A stretch of DNA of 20,547 bases from CAZKCK01 sp964552325 (GCA_964552325.1 CAZKHA010000052.1:1-20547), one strand, 5' to 3'; positions 1 through 8,110 are shown, numbered from the stretch's first letter. Made by a program: numbers and translations. The notes: generated by a model from the sequence alone, not told the origin.

Positions 1-11
1 CGAAATGCTTT

Positions 12-1322
12 CTAAAGTTTAATAAACTCAACTCTGCGGTTATTGGCTTTGCCTTCGGCAGATGTATTTGGACCTGAAGGTTCTTTCTCACCTTTTCCAT
101 CAGTTTCCATTCTTGATGCGTCAACACCAAACTCTGTGGACAGCATCAACTTAACCGAAGCAGCCCTTCTTTTGCTTAATTCCATGTTTTTAGCTTCATC
201 GCCGTCACTATCGGTATGTCCGACAATTTTAACACTAACTGCTGGATTCTCTTGAAGCACTTTCGAGATTTCTTTAACTACCCCATATGATTCAGGTTTT
301 ATTTTGTCAGAATTAACATCAAACAGGATTCCGTGTGTCACAAGTTTACCATCTGTAAGTAATTTGTTGCGCATATCGGGCAAACCGGAAGCGATACGAA
401 TGTTCGAAACCATCGGTTGAGCCAAATCGCCACCTGGATCAAACCTAACGATGTTTGGCCTAGGGCCTTCAGGAATTCCTTTTATTATATCCAATACCTT
501 CGTTTCATCAACATAAAATCTGATGCGTAACTTCTGGACCCAAATTGAAATATGGTACTTTCTGTTCAGTTCAAAGCCAAAAGCCTTGTCGCCGCTTACG
601 CCATAACCGCCATCAAAATAATTGGTGAAAGATGTTGAATAGCCAGAAAAATTCGCTCGGCATCCCGTAATGCCCGGAATAGCTCCGCCCTCATCGGGAG
701 TTTTGATGTTTCCGTAAATCAAGCTGATGTAATAGGACATGTTTTGAAGTTCCTCATCACTGGCTTGAGGAATAACATCGTATTCAATGGTAAAATTATC
801 TCCCAAATCAAACGCCATATCGGGCAAATAATATCCAGCTGACATCATTTTAAACCAGTTGCCCGGAAATAGGTTAGTAGTAACTACTTCTCCTGAACCA
901 TTTGTGTTCCACATGGCCGGAAAATCACCAACAACATCCTGTGAAAAATCATCATAATAAATAACCTTATCACCAGAAATAAAGTCAAATTTTGAATAGG
1001 TTTTAAGGGATTCCTGTTTTGGTTCATCCTGTGGTGGATTGCTTTCTTCTTCCCCATTCTCCGAATTCTGCGTTACACCTTCTTGGTTTTCGGTTACCTC
1101 ATTTTCTTCTTCAGCTTTCTTTTTTTTGTCCTTTTTCTTAAACAGGCTCCCAACACCTTCTTCAATTTTATCCATGCTTTTATCAATACCTTGATCTGTA
1201 CGCTCATCAACGCGTGATGTAGTTTTGTCTTTAATCTTGCCTTTTACATCAATTTGCGCACGGGTTGAAACAACCATGGCAAATAGGAGGAACAACATGA
1301 CGAAAAATGTAGATGTTTTCAT
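12..1322 (-). CDS. OmpA-family outer-membrane lipid/peptidoglycan-associated protein with lectin-like middle domain
   Basis: Secreted envelope protein of 436 aa that should tether the outer membrane to peptidoglycan. The N-terminus is a signal peptide (Lys2, hydrophobic stretch, then TRAQ at about 20-23). Residues about 30-105 are charged and low in complexity (a Lys-rich patch, then Glu/Asn/Pro-rich linker). About 110-310 is a beta-rich region (DDFSQD, FTIEYDV, KYHISIWVQ, RFYVDETKVLD) that resembles the concanavalin/LamG-like jellyrolls found before OmpA domains in this phylum; this part is my inference. The C-terminal 110 residues are a clear OmpA_C domain: GILFDVNSDKI, VGHTDSDGD, then NMELSKRRA, with the Asp and Arg that bind diaminopimelate in this family. 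It ends 11 bases from the window edge, with the stop codon inside. It is a single gene transcribed away from the TonB gene terminator. Confidence 0.9.
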   Translation of the reverse strand: MKTSTFFVMLFLLFAMVVSTRAQIDVKGKIKDKTTSRVDERTDQGIDKSMDKIEEGVGSLFKKKDKKKKAEEENEVTENQEGVTQNSENGEEESNPPQDEPKQESLKTYSKFDFISGDKVIYYDDFSQDVVGDFPAMWNTNGSGEVVTTNLFPGNWFKMMSAGYYLPDMAFDLGDNFTIEYDVIPQASDEELQNMSYYISLIYGNIKTPDEGGAIPGITGCRANFSGYSTSFTNYFDGGYGVSGDKAFGFELNRKYHISIWVQKLRIRFYVDETKVLDIIKGIPEGPRPNIVRFDPGGDLAQPMVSNIRIASGLPDMRNKLLTDGKLVTHGILFDVNSDKIKPESYGVVKEISKVLQENPAVSVKIVGHTDSDGDEAKNMELSKRRAASVKLMLSTEFGVDASRMETDGKGEKEPSGPNTSAEGKANNRRVEFIKL

Positions 1323-1452
1323 AACTTAGTATTTTTTAATTATCTTTTTAATTAATTTGTATTCAGTACTTTATACTAAAACTATTAATTTCGTATCAAC
1401 GATGCAATATACAACATATTTCGATAAACCTACCATTGCGATAAAAATCAAC

Positions 1453-1475
1453 AAAGCCGGCAAATACCGGCTTTT
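1453..1475 (-). terminator. Rho-independent terminator after TonB-family gene
   Basis: An 8-bp perfect stem (AAAGCCGG 1453-1460, CCGGCTTT 1467-1474) with a 6-base loop lies about 30 bases past the stop codon of the minus-strand TonB gene. On the minus strand it is followed by an interrupted T-rich stretch; on the plus strand by T5, so it may work both ways. Confidence 0.6.
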
Positions 1476-1503
1476 TGCATCATTATAACTAGGCCTAACG
1501 GCA

Positions 1504-2181
1504 TTAATTCAATTTGAATGATACTGGGATATTAAACGCTACGCGTACAGGAATTCCTCTTTGTCTTCCAGGACTCCAATCGGGCATCATGCGCAATACA
1601 CGCATAGCCTCTTCGTCACATCCGCCACCTATGCCTCTTAAAATTTTTACCCCCGAAACTTTTCCATTCTTTTCAATCACAAACTGGGCATATACATTAC
1701 CTTGTATATTGGCTTCGCGGGCTATTTGTGGATAGGTAATATTCCGAGAAAGGAACTTTAAAAGTTCACCCTCACCTCCAGGAAATTGGGGCATTTGTTC
1801 AACTATTATAAATGGTTCATCTGGGTCAACATATTGCTCTTGTGGAGCAGAAGGTTTGGGTACGTATGGCGGAATAGGTTCATCCTGCCCAATCTCAGGA
1901 TCAAAAATAATTGGGTCATCTTCAATTGGCTGGTCAACAATTTCAAAGCTAATTGCTAAGGGAATTGGAGTCTTTGGAAGTTCGGGTTCCTTGGTAATAG
2001 GTGGCAAGTCTTCAATAGTTTCAGCGGATACTGGCAAATCAGTAATTGTTATTACTTCATAATCATATGATTTCCACTCAAATGCCATAAACACCAGCAA
2101 GAGTGAAACAATGAGCCCTAGCTGCAAAAAAGTGCTCTTTTTGGGCTCTAGATCGGCTTTCTTCGATTTTTTAGTTTCCAT
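1504..2181 (-). CDS. TonB-family energy transducer (FPGG-type C-terminal domain)
   Basis: Inner-membrane protein of 225 aa that should couple proton-motive force to outer-membrane transporters. A Lys-rich cytoplasmic tail (1-15) is followed by one membrane helix (about 17-36), then an acidic proline-rich periplasmic spacer (about 50-120, PPITKEPELPKTP and similar) and a TonB C-terminal domain (about 125-225) with VEQMPQFPGGEGELL, ITYPQIARE, GNVYAQFVIEKNGKV and MPDWSPGRQRG, all typical of Bacteroidota TonB. The start ATG has a good signal-anchor layout. No exb genes adjoin it; those are at about 13.7-14.9 kb. It faces an ECF sigma/anti-sigma pair across 140 bases, and the anti-sigma carries a related C-terminal domain, which suggests duplication or a shared function. 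Its exact transport partner is unknown. Confidence 0.9.
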   Translation of the reverse strand: METKKSKKADLEPKKSTFLQLGLIVSLLLVFMAFEWKSYDYEVITITDLPVSAETIEDLPPITKEPELPKTPIPLAISFEIVDQPIEDDPIIFDPEIGQDEPIPPYVPKPSAPQEQYVDPDEPFIIVEQMPQFPGGEGELLKFLSRNITYPQIAREANIQGNVYAQFVIEKNGKVSGVKILRGIGGGCDEEAMRVLRMMPDWSPGRQRGIPVRVAFNIPVSFKLN

Positions 2182-2273
2182 GGCTAACGGTTTTAAAAAG
2201 TTTTACACTAAAATTGGTTACATACTAAGGATGCACTATTTGGGTTAATTCCATATGGCATCCCAATATTTTT

Positions 2274-2305
2274 TTTGAGCTATTCATACTCATTCCCTAA
2301 TTTTG
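2274..2305 (+). promoter_or_regulatory. Bacteroidota-type promoter for the ECF sigma gene
   Basis: TTTG at 2274-2277, a 20-base spacer, then TAATTTTG at 2298-2305, an exact match to the -33/-7 consensus TTTG/TAnnTTTG used by the primary sigma factor of this phylum. It ends 16 bases before ATG 2322, which predicts a very short leader. Confidence 0.65.
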
Positions 2306-2321
2306 CCGCTAACACTGTTAC

Positions 2322-2915
2322 ATGTTATTCCTGAAATCAAATAAAGCAAAACCTTCGCACAACCCTATCAAGCATATGGCTGATGAAGAACTATTGCAGC
2401 GGTTTTGGTCAGGAAATCAACATGTGTATATTGAAGAACTCTTTGACCGGTACACACACATCGTTTTTGGTATTTGCCTGAAATACCTTGGAAACGAAGA
2501 CGATGCCAAAGACATGGTGATGCAGGTTTTTGAGCGATTGCTTGTTCCGGCATCAAAGTCGGAGGTGCGAAATTTTAAGAGTTGGGTTTATACCCTAACA
2601 AAAAATCAATGTTTGATGGAGATGAGGCGCAAGCGCCCTGATAGCAGTCCGTCAGCTCTTGAAAAACTTCAGGATGAACTTATGGAAAACGACGAGAAAC
2701 AGCATCTTATTGACATGAATAGTTCAGAAGAAAACTTGCTGCTTGCTATTGATCAACTTAAGCCCGAACAAGGCAAATGCATCAAATTGTTCTACCTGAA
2801 CCACCACTCGTATGCCGAAATAACCCAACTTACGGGATATGATGATAAGCAAGTTAAAAGCCATATACAAAATGGCAAACGGAACCTGCGTTTACTTTTA
2901 TTGAATGCCAAATGA
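2322..2915 (+). CDS. RNA polymerase ECF sigma-70 factor
   Basis: Alternative sigma factor of 197 aa that directs RNA polymerase to a dedicated set of promoters. Region 2 spans about 22-90 (ELLQRFWSGNQ, FDRYTHIVFGICLKYLGNE, DDAKDMVMQVFERLL). Region 4 spans about 138-195 (LKPEQGKCIKLFYLNHHSYAEI then a helix-turn-helix ending KSHIQNGKRNLR). The ATG at 2322 sits just after a strong promoter; an ATG at 2376 (MADEELL) is a shorter alternative and would remove 18 residues that are not needed for the fold. Its stop overlaps the start of the next gene by ATGA, so it is translationally coupled to its anti-sigma factor. No SusC/SusD-type receptor genes adjoin it, so the signal it answers is not visible here. 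Confidence 0.92.
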   Translation: MLFLKSNKAKPSHNPIKHMADEELLQRFWSGNQHVYIEELFDRYTHIVFGICLKYLGNEDDAKDMVMQVFERLLVPASKSEVRNFKSWVYTLTKNQCLMEMRRKRPDSSPSALEKLQDELMENDEKQHLIDMNSSEENLLLAIDQLKPEQGKCIKLFYLNHHSYAEITQLTGYDDKQVKSHIQNGKRNLRLLLLNAK

Positions 2916-3901
2916 ACGAGCCTACAAAACATATTGCCCTTTTTACCGCATCACAATGCCTTGCACATGATGCAATGTTGGCATTTTTGGAACAGAGGCT
3001 TACTAAAAACGATCAAAACACTGTATTAGCGCATCTTGACGCCTGCGAACTATGTAAGGATGCCATGGAAGGCTTAAGCAGCATCAAACCTCAAAACATA
3101 CAACGTTCTGTTGCCTACTTACAAAAAACACTCCATCAAAAAGCACAAGAACATCAAAAGGCCAATAAGCACAAAGAATCGAGGCAACTTAAACGCAATT
3201 TTCCCTGGATGTCAGTTGCTGCATCTATCATCCTGTTTTTAGGAGTATTCTATTACTTCAAGTTTTACCTTATCAAACAAAGTGATCAAAATAAATTGGT
3301 TTCGAGCGAAAATATTATGCCAAGTGCTAATAATCCCAGCAACCTTGATACAGCCCCGAAACAATTGCTGGCAGTGGGTGGAATTAAAGCAGAGCCCCAA
3401 GTGGCTGAACGGCAAGCGCAAGCCACGGCACAACCAAAATTTCCGAAATCCGTAACTTTGCCAGAAGAGGTGGTAATTGCGGCAAACGACCTTGAAATTA
3501 TGGATAACGACCTGTCTGTTAATGCTTATGCACCAATAGAATCGAGCAAACAAACCAGTGTGGAAGAAACAAAAGCTGAAGAATCGGTTTTTATGGTTGT
3601 TGAGACGATGCCTGAATTCCCTGGAGGAGAACGTGCATTACTAAACTATATAGCAAACAACCTTCAATTCCCTGACTCTATTGAACTTACGACCTTGAAA
3701 ACGACAGCTTATGTCAAATTTACAGTAGATACTGCCGGAAAACCCAGCAAACCTCAGATTATAAAATCGATAGATGCTCGATTCGACAAGCAACTAATCA
3801 GGTTAATAGAACATATGCCCAATTGGAAACCGGCTCAACAAAGGGGCAAAAAAGTAGCGGTACAAATGGTACTTCCAATAAAAATTGAGCCACATAAGTA
3901 G
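2912..3901 (+). CDS. Zinc-finger anti-sigma factor fused to a TonB C-terminal domain
   Basis: Membrane protein of 329 aa, probably the inhibitor of the sigma factor encoded just upstream. The cytoplasmic part has a zinc-binding anti-sigma (ZAS) motif: C16, H41, C45, C48 (C-x24-H-x3-C-x2-C). One membrane helix follows (about 99-120, after KRNFPW). A periplasmic linker of about 105 residues, rich in Ala, Gln and Glu, leads to a TonB C-terminal domain (about 228-326) with VETMPEFPGGERALLNYI, LQFPDS, YVKFTVDTAGKPS and MPNWKPAQQRGKK. The same blocks occur in the TonB protein across the divergent promoter. Instead of a FecR-type sensor, the outside half is a transducer domain. How it senses is inference: it might contact a TonB-dependent receptor or compete with TonB. 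Family assignment of both ends is firm. Confidence 0.87.
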   Translation: MNEPTKHIALFTASQCLAHDAMLAFLEQRLTKNDQNTVLAHLDACELCKDAMEGLSSIKPQNIQRSVAYLQKTLHQKAQEHQKANKHKESRQLKRNFPWMSVAASIILFLGVFYYFKFYLIKQSDQNKLVSSENIMPSANNPSNLDTAPKQLLAVGGIKAEPQVAERQAQATAQPKFPKSVTLPEEVVIAANDLEIMDNDLSVNAYAPIESSKQTSVEETKAEESVFMVVETMPEFPGGERALLNYIANNLQFPDSIELTTLKTTAYVKFTVDTAGKPSKPQIIKSIDARFDKQLIRLIEHMPNWKPAQQRGKKVAVQMVLPIKIEPHK

Positions 3902-3964
3902 AATTTCTAAGAGCCCTATTGTTGTTTGAATCAAAACCCGTAATATTGTAAAAAATACTAGGCT

Positions 3965-4207
3965 ATGGCACTCTATTTCAAAGATAAGCAAGAATTGTAC
4001 GACATACTAGGCGAAAAAATCAATTTTCTGCACCATCATTTGCTAAATGCCGATACCATTCAGGATGCTTCTGAAGTTAAGGAGATAAGAGATGCAATAA
4101 CCTTTCTTAAGGATCATAAGTATCAATTGCTTGGGCAAGGCCTAAATCAATTGGAGTTTGTGGTACGGGAGGCCGAAACCAAACTCAAGTCGTTAAAATT
4201 GTTATAA
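3965..4207 (+). CDS. Small helical protein of unknown function
   Basis: An 80-aa soluble protein that I do not recognise. It is predicted almost entirely helical with heptad-like spacing (KQELYDILGEKINFLHHHLL, then VREAETKLKSLKLL at the end), with charged faces and no signal peptide or membrane segment. A two-helix hairpin or a small coiled-coil oligomer would fit. It lies 63 bases after the anti-sigma gene, on the same strand, and could be the tail of that transcript; no separate promoter with a full consensus was seen. It ends 7 bases from the convergent AlbA_2 gene. Coding is supported by the clean ATG, amino acid make-up and lack of a better frame, but no family match backs it. Confidence 0.6.
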   Translation: MALYFKDKQELYDILGEKINFLHHHLLNADTIQDASEVKEIRDAITFLKDHKYQLLGQGLNQLEFVVREAETKLKSLKLL

Positions 4208-4211
4208 TTAC

Positions 4212-4232
4212 AAGCTAATTAAGCTTTAGCTT
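4212..4232. terminator. Possible weak bidirectional terminator hairpin
   Basis: AAGCTAA (4212-4218) can pair with TTAGCTT (4226-4232) around a 7-base loop exactly where two genes converge. The stem is AT-rich, overlaps the end of the minus-strand gene, and lacks a long T-tract, so the call is tentative. Confidence 0.3.
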
Positions 4233-4859
4233 ATACAAGGCAACATCGTCCAGCATGTCTATTTCTATTATTCCAAGTAGCAAATAGTCAACAATTATTT
4301 TTTCGGCCACCGTTTTTTTAAGACCTGAGCGTTCCATAAACTCGCTAAGCGTTACAAATCCAGTTCGTTCAACCAATTCTAAAAAGAACCGTTCATTGTC
4401 GCCATAGTGAATAACAGTATTGCTTACGTGTTTTTGCCGTTGCCAAAACGATAACAATACCGGATTAGCAACAATATTCTGGTCGTGAACGCGCTGGTAT
4501 GCAAGCCATTTTCCATCATCGCCCAAAGCCTTATAGGGCTTTAACGTCCCTTCATCAACAGTAATTTCGAGCACTTTTTTGCCTGTAAGGTTCCATTCAT
4601 TTGAAGCAAACTGAATAATAGGCTTGCTATAAACCTGAGCAGCAGACTCAACCATGTAATATTCCTCTACGGTACGAACCCCAGCAATAGCACCATTATC
4701 TTTAACGCCAATAAGCAGTTTTCCACCAGTAGTATTTGCAAAAGCCACCAATGAACGGGCGATTTTTCGCGAATCGTTCACAGCAAACTTAAAATCAAGA
4801 TGTTGATGTTCACCTTGTTCGATTAATTTTTCGATATAGTTTGGGGCTTTGTGAGGCAT
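4215..4859 (-). CDS. Schlafen AlbA_2-domain protein with C-terminal winged helix
   Basis: A 214-aa cytoplasmic protein. The N-terminal 130 residues are an AlbA_2 (Schlafen-type) nucleic-acid/nucleotide-binding domain: EHQHLDFKFAVNDSRKIARS, FANTTGGKLLIGVKDNGAIAGV and later KPYKALGDDGKWLAYQRV. The last 60 residues (FLELVERTGFVTLSEFMER then two helices and a strand pair) look like a winged helix-turn-helix. Members of this family act as putative transcription regulators or, in Schlafen-like forms, RNases; there is no evidence here to choose. It lacks the large C-terminal ATPase-like half of the AAA_4 family, so it is a short form but not a truncation, because the end has a proper domain. It is transcribed divergently from the phosphorylase operon and might regulate it; that is inference from position only. 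Confidence 0.82.
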   Translation of the reverse strand: MPHKAPNYIEKLIEQGEHQHLDFKFAVNDSRKIARSLVAFANTTGGKLLIGVKDNGAIAGVRTVEEYYMVESAAQVYSKPIIQFASNEWNLTGKKVLEITVDEGTLKPYKALGDDGKWLAYQRVHDQNIVANPVLLSFWQRQKHVSNTVIHYGDNERFFLELVERTGFVTLSEFMERSGLKKTVAEKIIVDYLLLGIIEIDMLDDVALYKLKLN

Positions 4860-4876
4860 GGAATGATATTCGTGTG

Positions 4877-4884
4877 CAAAAATA
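4877..4884 (-). promoter_or_regulatory. -7 promoter element for the AlbA_2 gene
   Basis: On the minus strand the bases read TATTTTTG, an exact TAnnTTTG match, 18 bases before the ATG at 4859. No clear -33 TTTG was seen at the usual spacing. Confidence 0.45.
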
Positions 4885-4900
4885 GCAATTTACAGCCCTA

Positions 4901-4928
4901 TTGAGGGTGGGTATTATTCGTAAATTTG
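4901..4928 (+). promoter_or_regulatory. Promoter of the phosphorylase-kinase operon
   Basis: TTG at 4901-4903, a 17-base spacer, then TAAATTTG at 4921-4928 (exact TAnnTTTG). The element ends 20 bases before ATG 4949. The TTG that could be taken as an upstream start codon is better read as part of the -33 box. Confidence 0.55.
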
Positions 4929-4948
4929 CAGCCCGTAAAATACTACTC

Positions 4949-7900
4949 ATGAAAGACTATCAATTCAAAGCAGTTATATTCGATTTAGATGGAGTTATTA
5001 CTAAAACAGCCTTGGTGCACAGTGCAGCTTGGAAAAAAATGTTTGACGAGTACCTTCAAGATCGCGCTAAGCAACTAAACGAAACCTTTAAAGAATTTAC
5101 CCATACCGGCGATTATCTTCCTTATGTTGATGGCAAACCGCGCTATAAAGGTGTTCAATCGTTTCTTGAATCACGTGGAATAATGCTTCCAATGGGCGAC
5201 CCTAATGATGCTCCTGGTTACGATACCGTATGTGCCTTAGGAAACAGTAAAAATGAAGCCTTTAACGAAGTTCTTGAACGTGATGGCGTTGAAGTTTATC
5301 ATGCAACGGTAAACTTGATATATGAATTACGCAGGAATAACATACGTGTTGGGGTGGCCTCTTCAAGCAAGAACTGCGAAGAAGTTTTGCGCAAGGCAGG
5401 GATTTTGAATCTATTCGAGACCCGCGTTGATGGGGTTGTTTCAGCAGAAATGGGACTAAAAGGCAAACCCGAACCCGATATTTTTACGGTTGCCGCCAAA
5501 AACCTTGGCGTTGAAGTATATGAGTCAGTAGTTGTAGAAGATGCCGTATCGGGAGTGCAAGCCGGCAACAAAGGAAACTTTGGCTTGGTACTTGGCATTG
5601 CCCGCGAAGAGAACGAACACGAACTACTCTCCAATGGTGCCGACTGGGTGGTAAAGGATCTTGAAGAAATTAATGGAATAGAAGGCCTTGAAAATTGGTT
5701 TGCTAAAGGCCTTAAGGATGATAACTGGTCGATAACATACCACGATTATGAGCCTTCACGCGAAAAACTTCGTGAATCACTGCTTACGGTAGGCAATGGC
5801 TATTTTGGCACCCGTGGCGCTTTGGAAGAATGCAAGGCTGGCAAAAACAATTATCCCGGCACGTACATGGCGGGTGTTTATAACACATTGGCTTCGCCCA
5901 TAGGCGATAGAATGGTTGATAACGAAGACTTTGTAAATTGTGTAAACTGGCTTCCTTTTCAACTTAGCATAAACAACGGCAAATGGTTCGACCCAAATCA
6001 AGCAAAGATTGTATCCATTTACCGCAACCTCGATTTTAGAAATGGTTTGCTTAAACGCAGTCTCACGTTTGAACAAGATGGATTGGTAACCACAATCCAT
6101 TCCGAGCGGATAGCAGCCATGCATCAGCCCACCCTGGCGGGGCAACGGTACCAAGTAATTCCTGAAAATTATTCCGGTACCATAAAAATCCGTGCTGGCG
6201 TTGATGCCAACCTTATTAATGAAGGCGTAGAGCGTTACAAACAGCTCAACCAACAACATTTGAGCATATTGCATCAAGAAGCTACAGGAAATGCTGGTTT
6301 AGTTGTAGCCGAAACTACCCAAAGTAAAATTAAGATAGCTGCCGCTTACCGGCTAAACGCCAAGCTGAATAAACAATCCACATCCACTGATTTTGCTGGG
6401 GTTGTGAACAAGGGGCAAGCATTTTCGGAATGTAGCTTCGATGTGCAAGTAGGCGATTCTATTGCGGTAGAAAAACTTGTATCACTTTGTCATTCTTTAT
6501 CTTCCGGAAATCAAACTCCTGAAATTTCGGCCACCGAAATCTTAGGTATGGTGGAGTCATTTGGGCAGTTGTTAGAAAATTCAACCGTTGCATGGCAAAA
6601 GATTTGGGAAAAGGCTGATATTATTCTCACCGGAGACCGTTTAGCTCAAAAATTAATTCGGTTGCACCTGTACCACCTCTATGTTACCACTTCTCCACAC
6701 AATGTTCAAATTGATGCTGGTATCCCAGCCCGAGGATTGCATGGCGAAGCGTATCGTGGACATATTTTCTGGGACGAATTGTACATTTTGCCGGTGATTA
6801 ACCTAAGCTATCCCCAGATCGCCAAATCAATCTTGATGTACCGCTACCGCAGGATTAACGAAGCCCGGAAGTATGCCAAGGAATATGGTTACAGGGGTGC
6901 TATGTTTCCATGGCAAAGCGGAAGCATCGGAAAGGAAGAAACACAGGTTGTGCATCTCAATCCTATCTCTGGCGAGTGGGGCGATGATTACAGCTCGTTG
7001 CAACGACATGTATCCCTGGCTATTGCGTACAATGTTTGGGAATATTTCCATGCTACAGACGACTTGGAATTTATGAAAAACTATGGCGCTGAGCTTTTTC
7101 TCGACATTTGCATGTTCTGGACTGGAAAATGCGATAAAGATGAAAAAACTGGCAGGTACCATATCGCAGCAGTCATGGGTCCGGATGAATTTCATGAAAA
7201 ATACCATGATAAAGAGGAAGGTGGGCTTACGGATAATGCCTATACCAACCTAATGACAGCTTGGATACTCGAAAAAGCGTTTGATTTGAGAGAAACTCTT
7301 GGCGAAGAAGCTTTTGGTGAAATAGCAGCAAAAATTGGACTGGATATACCGGAGATGGATCGATGGAAAGACATTTCAAAAAACCTCAATTTGGTAATTT
7401 CGGATGAAGGCATTATAGCACAATACGATGGCTATTTTGCACTGAAAGAATTGGATTGGGATTTCTTCCGGAAAAAATATGGCAATGTGTACCGCATGGA
7501 TCGCTTGCTAAAGGCCGAAGGCATGTCGCCCGACGACTTTAAGGTTGCCAAACAAGCAGACACGCTAATGACGTATTATAACCTTAATGAAGACGAGGTT
7601 ACTAAGTTAATAAACCAGCTTGGGTATAAACTTCCTGCCGACTACTTGAACCGCAATTTAGCCTACTATCTTGCCCGTACCTCACATGGCTCAACACTAA
7701 GCCGTGTGGTACATGCCAAACTGGCCAACATGATAGGCGATACCAAATTAGGTTGGGATCTTTACCAAGGGGCATTATCAAGCGATTTTAATGATATACA
7801 AGGAGGAACAACCGCCGAAGGAATTCATGCAGGCGTAATGGCCGGCACGGTGTGGATAGCCTTAAGTGTGTATGCAGGCTTAAACTTACGAAAACAAGAA

Positions 7901-8110
7901 GTACATATCAATCCTAGCATGCCAATAGCTTGGAAATCGTTGACATTTAATTTCCAATTTAAAAATGTCAGGTATTATGTTGAAGTAAATCACAAACAGG
8001 TGATTGTTACTGCAGGCGCTGATGCCGATGCAGAGATTTACGTCTGGATAAATGGAGTTAAGTATTTATGTGAACCCGGTACACCTTTAAAAATGGTTTA
8101 CCAAAATTAA
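4949..8110 (+). CDS. Bifunctional beta-phosphoglucomutase / GH65 disaccharide phosphorylase
   Basis: Cytoplasmic fusion enzyme of 1053 aa. Residues 1-240 are a HAD-type beta-phosphoglucomutase: nucleophile D12 and acid/base D14 in FDLDGVI, then GVASSSKN, KGKPEPDIF and VVEDAVSGVQAG. The cap segment YVDGKPRYKGVQSFL recalls, from memory, the actinobacterial Rv3400 type. From about 257 on it is a GH65 inverting phosphorylase: NGYFGTRG, HIFWDELYILP (606-), MGPDEF with the likely general acid E747, and the phosphate-loop-like TSHGSTLS (911-918). Predicted route: alpha-glucosyl disaccharide plus phosphate gives beta-glucose 1-phosphate, which the first domain converts to glucose 6-phosphate. Substrate (maltose, trehalose, kojibiose, nigerose or a phosphorylated form) cannot be told from sequence. 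The start at 4949 is preferred because an in-frame TTG 48 bases upstream lies in the promoter. A P-loop kinase gene follows after 20 bases. Confidence 0.93.
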   Translation: MKDYQFKAVIFDLDGVITKTALVHSAAWKKMFDEYLQDRAKQLNETFKEFTHTGDYLPYVDGKPRYKGVQSFLESRGIMLPMGDPNDAPGYDTVCALGNSKNEAFNEVLERDGVEVYHATVNLIYELRRNNIRVGVASSSKNCEEVLRKAGILNLFETRVDGVVSAEMGLKGKPEPDIFTVAAKNLGVEVYESVVVEDAVSGVQAGNKGNFGLVLGIAREENEHELLSNGADWVVKDLEEINGIEGLENWFAKGLKDDNWSITYHDYEPSREKLRESLLTVGNGYFGTRGALEECKAGKNNYPGTYMAGVYNTLASPIGDRMVDNEDFVNCVNWLPFQLSINNGKWFDPNQAKIVSIYRNLDFRNGLLKRSLTFEQDGLVTTIHSERIAAMHQPTLAGQRYQVIPENYSGTIKIRAGVDANLINEGVERYKQLNQQHLSILHQEATGNAGLVVAETTQSKIKIAAAYRLNAKLNKQSTSTDFAGVVNKGQAFSECSFDVQVGDSIAVEKLVSLCHSLSSGNQTPEISATEILGMVESFGQLLENSTVAWQKIWEKADIILTGDRLAQKLIRLHLYHLYVTTSPHNVQIDAGIPARGLHGEAYRGHIFWDELYILPVINLSYPQIAKSILMYRYRRINEARKYAKEYGYRGAMFPWQSGSIGKEETQVVHLNPISGEWGDDYSSLQRHVSLAIAYNVWEYFHATDDLEFMKNYGAELFLDICMFWTGKCDKDEKTGRYHIAAVMGPDEFHEKYHDKEEGGLTDNAYTNLMTAWILEKAFDLRETLGEEAFGEIAAKIGLDIPEMDRWKDISKNLNLVISDEGIIAQYDGYFALKELDWDFFRKKYGNVYRMDRLLKAEGMSPDDFKVAKQADTLMTYYNLNEDEVTKLINQLGYKLPADYLNRNLAYYLARTSHGSTLSRVVHAKLANMIGDTKLGWDLYQGALSSDFNDIQGGTTAEGIHAGVMAGTVWIALSVYAGLNLRKQEVHINPSMPIAWKSLTFNFQFKNVRYYVEVNHKQVIVTAGADADAEIYVWINGVKYLCEPGTPLKMVYQN

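Noticed and set aside
5777..6277. 166-codon minus-strand open frame inside the phosphorylase gene
   Set aside because: Lies wholly antisense to a gene with clear GH65 motifs; a shadow frame.
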